From positions 1 through 13,639 of the forward strand of contig JACCXG010000334.1 of NCBI GenBank assembly GCA_013697225.1: 13,639 nucleotides of DNA, read 5' to 3'. Below the pieces are notes generated by a model. It saw nothing but the letters and a program-made list of their open reading frames with translations, did no database searches and was not told where the DNA came from. The stretch comes from Acidobacteriota bacterium (GTDB lineage: Bacteria > Acidobacteriota > Vicinamibacteria > Vicinamibacterales > 2-12-FULL-66-21). Position numbers and translations under genes: made by a program. This document shows positions 6,656 through 13,639 of the stretch, in pieces (the first letter of the stretch is position 1; each line of letters begins with the position of its first letter).

Positions 6656-7166
6656 GCTGTCGTCCCAAGCCGAACATGTCCAGGAGCACGAGCCCGGCGC
6701 CGACGCTGATGGCCGCATCGGCGACGTTGAAGGCCCAGAAGTGCCACGTGCCCCAGTAAACGTCTATGAAATCGACCACGTGGCCGACAAGGGCGCGGTC
6801 GAGGAGGTTTCCGATCGCACCGCCGAGGATCAGGGCGAGCCCGAGCCGGGCCAGGCGCTCGTCTCGTCCGAGCTGCACGGCGAATGACGCAATCGCGACG
6901 AGGGCGAGAAGCGCAATCCCAATCATAACCGCCGTTTTGTACGGGAACTCCGCGGACCCGAGCAGGCCAAACGCGGCGCCGGTGTTCTGAACGTGCGTCA
7001 GATTGAAGAACCCGGGAATCACCTCGACCGACTCGTGCAGCGGCAGTTCCCGCCGCACCATTGATTTCGTGACCTGATCGAGCACCAGCACCGCCACCAC
7101 CGTGACAATCTCGGAAGTCCGGACCTGCCGGATCGCCGCAGGGGCTGAAGCGCCCGGGTCCGTCAT
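6636..7166 (-). CDS. lspA: Lipoprotein signal peptidase (signal peptidase II), 176 aa
   Basis: Membrane aspartyl protease that removes the signal peptide of diacylated prolipoproteins, acting directly after Lgt. Four membrane segments can be seen (about 19-31, 78-98, 107-122 and 145-163). The conserved QNTGAAFG motif is at 60-67. The catalytic aspartates are Asp123 in GNLLDR and Asp150 in FNVADAAI, 27 residues apart, a spacing like that of Bacillus LspA. I chose ATG at 7166 because it overlaps the ileS stop as ATGA; a longer frame to 7280 would lie inside ileS and add Arg-rich residues. The 3' end overlaps lgt by 20 bp, so the two consecutive enzymes of lipoprotein maturation should be made together. 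Confidence 0.95.
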   Translation of the reverse strand: MTDPGASAPAAIRQVRTSEIVTVVAVLVLDQVTKSMVRRELPLHESVEVIPGFFNLTHVQNTGAAFGLLGSAEFPYKTAVMIGIALLALVAIASFAVQLGRDERLARLGLALILGGAIGNLLDRALVGHVVDFIDVYWGTWHFWAFNVADAAISVGAGLVLLDMFGLGRQHASDPV

Positions 7167-9988
7167 GCGTCGTGCACCGCCGCGGGTGCGCCCGCCACCG
7201 CACCGATGCACCGGTCGCACAGCCCCGCGGTCGGGGGATCGGATGAAACCGTGTCCACGATCCGCCAGCAGCGGGCGCACTTGTGCCCCTCCGCCTTGGC
7301 CACGTCGATGCCCAGGGCGTCACCCTGTGCGCTTGCCGCCTCCAGCGAGGCTTGAGAGACGATGAACAGCATCGGCAGGTCGTGCTCGTATGGCTCGAGC
7401 AGCCTGGCAGTGTCTCCCCCTGCCGTGAGTGTCACCCGCGCCCCGAGGGAATTGCCGATCGTCTTTCCCTGCCTTGCCGACTCGAGCGCCCTGTTCACGT
7501 CGTCGCGAATCGCGATCAGCCGCTCCCAGCGGGAGGTCAACTCGCGATCCGACAGAACCTCGAGGGAGTGGCGGGACGGAAACTCCGCCAGGTGGACCGA
7601 GGCTTCGCGCTCCCCCGGAAGGTGCCGCCACATCTCGTCAGCGGTGACCGGGAGGATGGGGGCGAGCAGCCGTGCCAGACCGTCGGCGATTGCGAACATC
7701 GCCGTCTGTGCGGACCGCCGTTCCGGTGAGCCCGCCGCCAAGGTGTAGAGCCGATCCTTCGACACGTCGGCATAGAACGCGGAGAGATCGACCGTGGCCA
7801 GCCCGTTGACGCGCTGGAAGATGGTCTGGAAGTCGTAGGCGTCGTAGGCGTCCAGGACGTCGCGTGCGACCTCCGCGTACCTGGCCAGCGCATACCTGTC
7901 GACCTCCTGCAGTTCGGCAGGGGAGAGGCTGTCGCGCGCCGGATCGAAATCGTAGAGGTTGGCCAGCAGGAAGCGGCAGGTGTTCCTGATCTTCCGATAC
8001 GCCTCGACCACCCGCTGGAGAATCTGCTTGCCGACCCGCAGCTCCTCGCGGAAGTCGCTCATCGCCACCCACAGGCGGAGCGTCTCGGCCCCGCTTTCCT
8101 TGATGACTGCCTGGGGCTGGATCGTGTTGCCAATCGACTTGGACATCTTGCGTCCGTCCACGTCGATGAGGAACCCGTGCGTCAGCACTTCCCGGTAGGG
8201 CGGACGGCCGCGTGTCCCCAGCCCCACGAGCAGCGAACTCTGGAACCAGCCACGGTGCTGATCGCTGCCCTCGAGATAGATGTCTGACGGCCAGGTCAGC
8301 TCCTCACGGAACGGCAGGACCGCTTCATGGCTCGAGCCGGAATCGAACCAGACGTCGAGGATGTCCCGCTCCCGGTCGAACGTCGTGCCGGCGCAGGAGG
8401 GGCAGGTGAGCCCCTGGGGGAGGAATTCGGCGATGTCGCGCTCGTACCATGCATCGGCGCCGTACTGGTCGAATACCGTGGCCGCACGCTCGACGAGCTC
8501 CGGCGTCAGCAGCGCCTCTCCGCAGGCGGTGCAGTCCACAGCGGGAATGGGCACGCCCCAGGCCCGCTGGCGCGAGATGCACCAGTCCGGCCGGTTGGCC
8601 AGCATGTTGTGGATGCGCTCCCGTCCCCACGCGGGCACCCATGCAACGTCCCGGTCCACTGCATCGAGCCCGGCCTGGCGCAGGGTCTTGCCCCCGATCA
8701 CCGGTTCACCGTCCATCCTGATGAACCACTGAGACGTGGCAAGGAAGATCACCGGGTTGTGGCAGCGCCAGCAATGCGGGTAGGAGTGCTGGAACTCGGA
8801 GCGGTGCCAGAGCCTGGATCGCGCCTTCAATGCCTCTTCCACGTTGGGGTTGGCTTCGAAGACCCGTTGCCCGGCGAACAGATCCACAGAGTCCAGGAAA
8901 TGGCCGCCCGGGCCCACCGGGGCGTAGATCTCGAGACCGTAGCGGATGCCGGTGGCGAAGTCTTCCGAGCCGTGCCCCGGTGCCGTGTGGACCGCGCCCG
9001 TGCCAGTCTCGAGCGTGACGTAGTCGCCGAGCACGCCCACCGAGGGACGCGCGTAGAGCGGATGCTGAAAGCGGATGTGCTCGAGCTCGGCTCCCTTCAT
9101 CCGGGCGAGCGGCTCACTGAAGGTACGCCCTGCCACAGCCGCGACGGCAGGGGCCAGCGCCTCGGCTACGATCACCGCCCGCCCCTCCACGTCGTAGGCG
9201 GCGTAGTCGAACTCCGGGTGGAACGCGATTGCCAGGTTCGAAGGGATCGTCCAGGGGGTTGTCGTCCAGATCAGGACGGACACGTCACGGCCGGCCAGTG
9301 CGGGAATGCGATCCGCCAGGTCAGCCGCACCTTCCGGCGCAACCGAAAACTCCACGTAGATGGAAGGGGAGGTGTGGTCCTCGTACTCCACTTCGGCCTC
9401 GGCGAGCGCCGTCCGGCAGTGGATGCACCAGTGAACCGGCTTCTTTCCTTTGAAGACGAGCCCCTGCTCGACGAACCGGCCAAGCGCCCGCGCAATGCTC
9501 GCCTGGTACCTGAACTCCATCGTCAGGTACGGACGATCCCACTGCCCGAAGATTCCCAGGCGCTGGAACTCTTCCGTCATGACCCCGATGAACCGGTCGG
9601 CGTAGCCGCGGCACGCCCGGCGGAAGTCGGCAACGCTCATGTCCCGCTTGCGCGAGCCGAGCTCCCGGTCCACTTTCAACTCGATCGGCAGCCCGTGGCA
9701 GTCGTATCCGGGCACGTATGGGGAGTCGAACCCCGCCATCGTCTTCGACTTCACGACGAAGTCCTTCAGGATCTTGTTGAGGGCGGTGCCGAGGTGAATC
9801 TGGCCGTTGGCGTAGGGTGGGCCGTCGTGCAGCACGAACTTGGGCCGGCCGGCGCGCGCCTCCCTGATGCGCTCGTAGAGGCCCATGTCCGCCCAGCGTG
9901 CAAGCGTCTGGGGCTCTGTGGCCTGCAGGTTCGCCTTCATCGGGAAGTCGGTGCGAGGGAGATTGAGCGTGTCCTTCCAGTCGGCCAT
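7163..9988 (-). CDS. ileS: Isoleucyl-tRNA synthetase, 941 aa
   Basis: Class I aminoacyl-tRNA synthetase that charges tRNA-Ile and edits misactivated valine. The N-terminus (DWKDTLNLPRTDFPMKANL) and PYANGQIHLG block are typical. The class I signature at 65-68 reads HLGT rather than HxGH; codon ACC at 9787-9785 encodes Thr68. The CP1 editing domain has TTTPWT at 242-247. GSDQHRGWF and WFDSGSSHE precede KMSKS at 614-618. A C-terminal zinc site is formed by Cys904, Cys907, Cys924 and Cys927, as in E. coli-type IleRS, which favours a type 1 enzyme. Its stop overlaps the lspA start (ATGA), making ileS the first gene of the operon. No Shine-Dalgarno precedes ATG 9988. All other motifs are intact, so the altered HxGH is probably a functional variant. 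Confidence 0.96.
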   Translation of the reverse strand: MADWKDTLNLPRTDFPMKANLQATEPQTLARWADMGLYERIREARAGRPKFVLHDGPPYANGQIHLGTALNKILKDFVVKSKTMAGFDSPYVPGYDCHGLPIELKVDRELGSRKRDMSVADFRRACRGYADRFIGVMTEEFQRLGIFGQWDRPYLTMEFRYQASIARALGRFVEQGLVFKGKKPVHWCIHCRTALAEAEVEYEDHTSPSIYVEFSVAPEGAADLADRIPALAGRDVSVLIWTTTPWTIPSNLAIAFHPEFDYAAYDVEGRAVIVAEALAPAVAAVAGRTFSEPLARMKGAELEHIRFQHPLYARPSVGVLGDYVTLETGTGAVHTAPGHGSEDFATGIRYGLEIYAPVGPGGHFLDSVDLFAGQRVFEANPNVEEALKARSRLWHRSEFQHSYPHCWRCHNPVIFLATSQWFIRMDGEPVIGGKTLRQAGLDAVDRDVAWVPAWGRERIHNMLANRPDWCISRQRAWGVPIPAVDCTACGEALLTPELVERAATVFDQYGADAWYERDIAEFLPQGLTCPSCAGTTFDRERDILDVWFDSGSSHEAVLPFREELTWPSDIYLEGSDQHRGWFQSSLLVGLGTRGRPPYREVLTHGFLIDVDGRKMSKSIGNTIQPQAVIKESGAETLRLWVAMSDFREELRVGKQILQRVVEAYRKIRNTCRFLLANLYDFDPARDSLSPAELQEVDRYALARYAEVARDVLDAYDAYDFQTIFQRVNGLATVDLSAFYADVSKDRLYTLAAGSPERRSAQTAMFAIADGLARLLAPILPVTADEMWRHLPGEREASVHLAEFPSRHSLEVLSDRELTSRWERLIAIRDDVNRALESARQGKTIGNSLGARVTLTAGGDTARLLEPYEHDLPMLFIVSQASLEAASAQGDALGIDVAKAEGHKCARCWRIVDTVSSDPPTAGLCDRCIGAVAGAPAAVHDA

Positions 9989-10000
9989 GGGTATCCGCTC

Positions 10001-10006
10001 ATTCTA
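10001..10006 (-). promoter_or_regulatory. Candidate -10 box of ileS, very short leader
   Basis: On the minus strand 10006-10001 reads TAGAAT (5 of 6). A start 7 nt downstream would be near 9994, leaving only about 6 nt before the ATG. That agrees with the absence of a Shine-Dalgarno, but there is no convincing -35. A promoter further upstream with a leader through 10040-10180 remains possible. Confidence 0.3.
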
Positions 10007-10043
10007 ATCCCTGCGCCGGCGCCGTTGAGCCGCCTGCCGCGCG

Positions 10044-10122
10044 TGAGGTGCTTTGCTTCGGGGTGCCTCCTTCCAGAAGTGCCCTCACCTCAGACGAGAA
10101 GGTGCCCTCCTGAGAAAGGAGG
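10044..10122. repeat. Repeated GTGCCCTC words and hairpins in the ileS/M16 divergent region
   Basis: A near-direct repeat, AGAAG-TGCCCTC (about 10075-10086) and AGAAGGTGCCCTC (10097-10109), recurs about 22 bp apart, and a related GTGCCTCC lies at 10063-10070. TGAGGTG (10044-10050) can pair with CACCTCA (10086-10092), and CCTCCT (10106-10111) pairs with AGGAGG (10117-10122) around a GAGAA loop. These could be regulator-binding repeats or an RNA leader of ileS. I recognise no known riboswitch. Confidence 0.4.
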
Positions 10123-10172
10123 TCCGTAGCGGGTGTCCGGCAGGTAATGATGAGCTTGGACCCCCCGCCTTA

Positions 10173-10178
10173 TATAAT
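10173..10178 (+). promoter_or_regulatory. Consensus -10 box for a leaderless M16 peptidase transcript
   Basis: A perfect TATAAT at 10173-10178 ends 6 nt before the in-frame ATG at 10185. A normal start 7 nt after the box falls on the A of that ATG. No Shine-Dalgarno precedes the gene. The only -35-like word, TTGGAC at 10156-10161, is just 11 bp away, too close to serve. The TANNNT-6 nt-ATG layout is that of known leaderless genes. Confidence 0.6.
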
Positions 10179-10184
10179 GAATGG

Positions 10185-11507
10185 ATGCTTTTCACCTCTG
10201 GCGCGCTCCTGACCGACCCTCCCCCGTTGCACGTGACGCACCTCGATAACGGACTCCGCGTGCTCGTTCAGGAGGTGCACACCGTCCCCCTCGTGTCGGT
10301 GTGGTGCTGGTACGGGGTGGGCTCGCGTGACGAGAGTACCGGGCTGACCGGGGTCTCCCACTGGGTCGAGCACATGAACTTCAAGGGGACCTCGCGCATT
10401 CCCCGAGAGGAGATGAAGGGGATCGTGGAGCGGTTCGGAGGGACCTGGAACGGCTACACCTGGATCGACCAGACGACCTATCTGGAGACCGCAGGCCGGG
10501 AGGCCCTGGATCAGATGCTGTTCATCGAGGCCGAGCGGATGAACGGCAGCATCTTCGACCCGGCGGACTGCGAATCCGAGCGGACGGTCATCATCTCGGA
10601 GCTTCAGGGAGGGGAGAACGACCCGGAGCAGCTCCTCGACAGCGAGGTGACCGCCACCGCCTTTCGCGCTCACCCGTACCGGCACCCGACGATCGGCTGG
10701 CTGCCTGACCTTCAGGCCATCACGCGGGAGGATCTGTACGCCCACTACCGTCGCTACTACATTCCGGCGAACGCCACCCTGGTGATCGTCGGCGACGTGG
10801 AGACCGACGATGTGCTTCGTCGCGCGGAGCGGCATTTCGGCGGAATCCGCCCGGGCCCTGCCCCCGTGAGGCCGCAGGTCACGGAGCCACCGCAAGTGGG
10901 GGAGCGTCGTGTCAGCATCGAGCGGCAAGGCACGACGGCATACCTGAAGTTCGCCTGGCACGCGCCGGCCGCAAAGGAGGACGATTTTTTCCCGATGCTG
11001 GTGCTGGACGCGGTGCTCACAGGTGCAAAGGGCCTGAATCTCTGGTCGAGCTTTCGAGTGGCGCCCCCCCAGCGCAAGTCGCTTCTCTACACGGCCCTGG
11101 TCGAGCGGGGACTGGCGTCGCAGGTCAACGGCGCCCTGATGGCAACTGCGGATCCGTTCCTCTACACCCTCTCCTTCACGGCCACGCGAGGGGTGCCTCT
11201 CGACGAGCTCGAAGGGGCAGCACGTGCCGCCCTCGACACAGCCGCTCTGGAAGGGATCGATGAGCGAGAGGTTGCGCGGGCGAAGCGGCAGCTGCGCGCG
11301 CGTCTGGTCTTCGAGGATGACAGCGTCACCAACCTCGCGCATCAGCTGGGCTATTTTCAGACGGTGGTGGGACCCGGCTTCTACCCCCGTCTGAACCAGT
11401 GCATCGACATGGTTACCGCCGATCGCGTCCGGCAGGTTGCCAGGCATCGTCTCCGGTCCACTGCCCTCACCGTCGGTGCCTTCCACCCGCTGGATGCCGG
11501 CCGATGA
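10185..11507 (+). CDS. M16B family zinc metallopeptidase, catalytic subunit, 440 aa
   Basis: Member of the M16B processing-peptidase family (related to mitochondrial processing peptidase beta subunit), expected to cleave peptides inside a clamshell chamber. The inverted zinc motif HWVEH lies at 59-63 (His59, Glu62 catalytic, His63). Glu138, 75 residues after His63, fits the third ligand (HxxEH-x74-E). MNFKGT follows the motif as usual. The C-terminal half lacks the RE...GLAY substrate-binding Arg/Tyr pair: the matching stretch reads ERGLASQV. No signal peptide is seen, so it should be cytoplasmic. I chose ATG 10185 because the family-like sequence starts there and a consensus -10 lies 6 nt upstream; the frame remains open further back without another ATG or GTG nearby. 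It overlaps the next gene by 4 bp, pointing to a heterodimer. Confidence 0.93.
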   Translation: MLFTSGALLTDPPPLHVTHLDNGLRVLVQEVHTVPLVSVWCWYGVGSRDESTGLTGVSHWVEHMNFKGTSRIPREEMKGIVERFGGTWNGYTWIDQTTYLETAGREALDQMLFIEAERMNGSIFDPADCESERTVIISELQGGENDPEQLLDSEVTATAFRAHPYRHPTIGWLPDLQAITREDLYAHYRRYYIPANATLVIVGDVETDDVLRRAERHFGGIRPGPAPVRPQVTEPPQVGERRVSIERQGTTAYLKFAWHAPAAKEDDFFPMLVLDAVLTGAKGLNLWSSFRVAPPQRKSLLYTALVERGLASQVNGALMATADPFLYTLSFTATRGVPLDELEGAARAALDTAALEGIDEREVARAKRQLRARLVFEDDSVTNLAHQLGYFQTVVGPGFYPRLNQCIDMVTADRVRQVARHRLRSTALTVGAFHPLDAGR

Positions 11508-12778
11508 GTGCGACGCTTTTCAAGGGGCTGTCGCCACACCGCACGACGCTCCCCAACGGAGCGGTGGTGACGGTCCAGGAAACGTCGATGACCCCTGCCG
11601 TCACGCTGAGCGCGGCATTCCGCCCGGGAAGCCTCCTCGACCCGCACGGGCTCGAAGGGCTCGCCTACCTGATGGGGCGCGTGCTCGATCGCGGCACGGA
11701 ACGCCGGAAGGCAGACGAGATTGCCGAAGCGCTCGACGACCGCGGCGTGTCGCTGAAAATCTCGACGAATCGTCAGGCCGTGACGCTCTCGTGCACCCTG
11801 CTCTCCGAAGACTTCGACGACATCCTGGCGCTGCTGGTCGACGTGGTAAGGCGGCCGGTGTTCCCTGACGAGGAGATTGAGAAAGGACGGGCAGAGGCTG
11901 TCACCACGTTGCGGCAGAACGAGGACAACCCCGGAGCACGCGCGGCCGACGGGGTGATGAAGCTCCTCTATACCGGGAAGCACCCCTACGGGCGTCCTTC
12001 GAAAGGGACCGTTGCCGGGGTGGAACGTGTCACCCGCGCAGACATCACCTCGTTCCATCGCGAACGGATCGTCCCGGCTGCGCTGTCGCTGGTGATTGTC
12101 GGTGACGTTCCGGCCTCGCACGCCCTGACCCGCGCCGCGCTCGAGCTCGAGGGCTGGATGGCCCCTGTGCCTCCACGGGTGGACTTACCGCCCCCGTCGG
12201 CCGGGTCCAGGCATGTGCGGCGGATTGCGATGCCCGGCAAGCCGCAGGCGGACATCGCCTACGGATTCACCACGGTGAGGCGGCACGATCCGCGATACTA
12301 CGCGTACTGGATGATGAACAACGTGCTCGGGCAGTTCGGGCTTGGCGGCCGCCTGGCCGACAACATCCGTGAGCGGCAGGGCATGGCCTACTATGCCTTC
12401 AGTACGCTCGACGCGAGACCGTGTGAAGCGCCGCTCCTCATCCGCGCGGGTGTGGATCCTGACAACGTCGAACGCACGATTGAAGCGATCGATCACGAGG
12501 TCTCCACGCTCGCCGCGGGGGGGCCGACGTCTCGAGAAATTGAGGAATCGCGCGCGTATCTCCTGGGATCCTTGCCGCGCATGCTCGAGACGAACCAGAG
12601 CATCGCCGCCTTCCTGCAGACCTCCGAGGAGTTCTCGCTCGGGCTGGATTACGATCAGCGCCTGCCCGGCCTGCTGAACGCGGTCACCCGCGAGGGGGTC
12701 TCGGCTGCGGCCGCTGAAACTCTCGACACCGGGCGTGCGGCAATCGTCGTGGCCGGTCCGGAAGAGGGTCAGGGGTGA
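11504..12778 (+). CDS. M16B family non-catalytic partner subunit, 424 aa
   Basis: Second M16B protein that probably completes the heterodimer with the preceding subunit. At the place of HxxEH it reads YLMGR (55-59), so it cannot bind zinc or hydrolyse. It retains the C-terminal-domain Arg/Tyr pair: in GGRLADNIRERQGMAYY, Arg289 and Tyr296 are 7 apart, as in Arg824/Tyr831 of human insulin-degrading enzyme. The catalytic partner lacks this pair, so together the two have one full active site, the arrangement known for bacterial M16B heterodimers and mitochondrial processing peptidase. ATG 11504 overlaps the previous stop as ATGA; an open frame 35 codons longer lies inside the first gene and is Arg/Pro-rich. 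No signal peptide is present. Its stop overlaps the HAD gene. Confidence 0.92.
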   Translation: MSATLFKGLSPHRTTLPNGAVVTVQETSMTPAVTLSAAFRPGSLLDPHGLEGLAYLMGRVLDRGTERRKADEIAEALDDRGVSLKISTNRQAVTLSCTLLSEDFDDILALLVDVVRRPVFPDEEIEKGRAEAVTTLRQNEDNPGARAADGVMKLLYTGKHPYGRPSKGTVAGVERVTRADITSFHRERIVPAALSLVIVGDVPASHALTRAALELEGWMAPVPPRVDLPPPSAGSRHVRRIAMPGKPQADIAYGFTTVRRHDPRYYAYWMMNNVLGQFGLGGRLADNIRERQGMAYYAFSTLDARPCEAPLLIRAGVDPDNVERTIEAIDHEVSTLAAGGPTSREIEESRAYLLGSLPRMLETNQSIAAFLQTSEEFSLGLDYDQRLPGLLNAVTREGVSAAAAETLDTGRAAIVVAGPEEGQG

Positions 12779-13476
12779 GTACTGCGGCCGCCCGCCCCGC
12801 AACGCGCGCCGTCTTCTTCGACGTCGACTTCACACTCATCCATCCGGGCCCGGCATTCCAGGGTGCGGGCTATCGCGACTTCTGCGCACGCCACGGCATC
12901 GTCGTCCAGCCGGAGCGCTTTGCCGAAGCGGTGAACGCGGCGGCCGTGCTGCTCGACCATTCAGGCGGGCTCTACGATCCGCAGATCTTCATCGACTACA
13001 CGCGGCGGATCATCGAGAGCATGGGCGGATCCGGGGATCGCGTGGAGCACGCGGCAAGGGAAATCTACGAGGAGTGGTCCGCCTGCCACCACTTCTCGCT
13101 CTACGACGACGTGCCGGAAGTACTGCGGGAGCTGCACTCCCGCGGCCTGACCATCGGGCTGATTTCGAACACGCAGCGCTGCCTGTCTTCCTTCCAGTCC
13201 CACTTCGCGCTCGACGGCCTCTTCACCGTGACGGTCTCCTCGGCGGCGCACGGGCACATGAAGCCGCACCCCAGCATCTTTCAGGCGGCGCTCGGGCAGG
13301 CCGGGGCCTCACCTGACGAAGCGGTGATGGTCGGCGACAGCCCGGCCCACGACATCGCGGGCGCACGAGCCCTTGGGATGCGTGCCGTGCTGGTGGCGAG
13401 GGACGAGGCGCGGCGGGTCTGCCCGGCCGGCGTTCCCTGCATCACGACGCTTCGCGATCTGCCCCCGCTGCTCTGA
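12775..13476 (+). CDS. HAD-superfamily subfamily IA hydrolase, 233 aa
   Basis: Haloacid dehalogenase-like phosphohydrolase; the substrate cannot be told. Motif I is FFDVDFTLI with Asp16 (nucleophile) and Asp18; motif II is LISNT (Ser131, Asn132); motif III is Lys163 in HMKPHP; motif IV is MVGDSPAHD with Asp188 and Asp193. A helical cap lies between motifs I and II (about 25-105), which defines subfamily I. The last segment, GARALGMRAVLVAR, is typical of phosphoglycolate phosphatase-like and related members. The start is a GTG at 12775 that overlaps the M16 stop as GTGA; it gives MSTAAARPATRAVFFD, with a normal distance to motif I. Expression is presumably coupled to the M16 pair. A housekeeping role in metabolite repair or nucleotide or sugar phosphate turnover is possible, but I see nothing that decides it. 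Confidence 0.9.
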   Translation: MSTAAARPATRAVFFDVDFTLIHPGPAFQGAGYRDFCARHGIVVQPERFAEAVNAAAVLLDHSGGLYDPQIFIDYTRRIIESMGGSGDRVEHAAREIYEEWSACHHFSLYDDVPEVLRELHSRGLTIGLISNTQRCLSSFQSHFALDGLFTVTVSSAAHGHMKPHPSIFQAALGQAGASPDEAVMVGDSPAHDIAGARALGMRAVLVARDEARRVCPAGVPCITTLRDLPPLL

Positions 13477-13639
13477 ATGGACATCCGTCCGGTCTCGACC
13501 GCCGAGGAATGCCGGCAGGTGACGGCACTCGAGCGTGAGATCTGGGCCTATGCCGACGCGGAGGAAATTCCTTCGTGGATGCTGGCCGTCTCCGCGCGGC
13601 GCGGCGCCATTCTGATCGGAGGGTTCGATCCCGGCGGAG
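13477..13639 (+). CDS. GNAT-family acetyltransferase, N-terminal 54 residues (truncated by window edge)
   Basis: The ATG follows the HAD stop with no gap (TGAATG), which suggests re-initiation on the same mRNA. The translation starts MDIRPVSTAEECRQV and continues with LEREIWAYAD, then IPSWMLAVSARRGAILIGGFD. This pattern (acidic-Cys-Arg helix, then a W/Y aromatic patch, then the GG-x-L-x-G-x-F-D beta strands) resembles the N-terminus of the predicted GNAT acetyltransferases grouped as COG3375. The acetyl-CoA-binding loop lies beyond the window, so the call rests only on the N-terminal pattern. Substrate unknown. Confidence 0.65.
   Translation, partial: MDIRPVSTAEECRQVTALEREIWAYADAEEIPSWMLAVSARRGAILIGGFDPGG

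Noticed and set aside
7167..7280. Longer N-terminus for lspA, and similarly for lgt (6656-6718)
   Set aside because: The extensions lie inside the upstream genes and are low-complexity. The chosen starts give canonical N-termini and tight operon overlaps.
10059..10072. T-box-like word on the minus strand in front of ileS (AAGGAGGCACCCCG)
   Set aside because: It matches about 10 of 13 fixed T-box positions, but the U of the UGGN bulge that pairs with the tRNA end is A, and I could not find a convincing specifier stem or antiterminator partner.
8327..10129. A 600-codon open frame on the plus strand opposite ileS
   Set aside because: It lies almost wholly antisense to a full-length ileS with all motifs. 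Its product is rich in Arg, Pro, Gly and His with no family pattern. Long antisense frames are expected in GC-rich genes.
10156..10178. TTGGAC as -35 for the M16 promoter
   Set aside because: The spacing to TATAAT is only 11 bp, far from 16-18.
10170..11486. A 438-codon minus-strand frame opposite the first M16 gene, and a 358-codon one opposite lon (1841-2917)
   Set aside because: Both mirror verified genes, show shadow-frame composition and have no plausible start signals.
1..13639. Mobile elements, CRISPR arrays, rRNA or tRNA genes
   Set aside because: No transposase, integrase, terminal repeats, regular spaced repeats, cloverleaf or rRNA sequence was seen. Composition is uniform across the window.

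Overview
This is a high-GC, gene-dense bacterial chromosome segment of ordinary housekeeping genes. I see no mobile element, CRISPR array, rRNA or tRNA. The gene content and order fit a free-living Gram-negative lineage such as Acidobacteriota (Vicinamibacteria-like). That placement is inference from general resemblance: ileS-lspA-lgt-rluD in a row, a DksA-like protein before lon, and an M16B pair with HAD and GNAT genes.

Left part (1-4859). A truncated rpmB (ribosomal protein bL28, zinc-binding form) reads left. Divergent from it, and all reading right, are a conserved protein of unknown function (483-1067), a TraR/DksA-family zinc-finger regulator (1280-1735), the ATP-dependent protease Lon (1889-4333) and an ADP-ribose pyrophosphatase-like Nudix hydrolase (4338-4859) only 4 nt behind lon. 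Two strong stem-loops lie in front of lon. A perfect inverted repeat encloses the probable -10 box of the DksA-like gene.

Middle (4865-9988, minus strand). ileS, lspA, lgt and rluD form a tightly packed operon read leftwards. ileS and lspA overlap by 4 bp, lspA and lgt overlap by 20 bp, and lgt and rluD are 3 nt apart. It joins isoleucyl-tRNA synthesis, two lipoprotein-maturation enzymes and an RluA-family pseudouridine synthase. The IleRS signature reads HLGT instead of HxGH, and the Lgt position equivalent to E. coli His103 is Tyr. The operon converges on the Nudix gene with only 5 nt between them.

Right part (10185-13639, plus strand). Divergent from ileS is a chain of genes with 4-bp overlaps or zero gap: an M16B metallopeptidase with the zinc motif, a second M16B subunit that lacks the zinc motif but has the Arg/Tyr pair, a HAD-IA hydrolase and a truncated GNAT acetyltransferase. 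The first M16 gene has a perfect TATAAT box 6 nt before its ATG and no Shine-Dalgarno, so its mRNA is probably leaderless.

I find no clearly new system. The observations most worth following are the IleRS motif change, the complementary M16 pair with its leaderless start, the structured lon leader and the conserved unknown gene at 483-1067.
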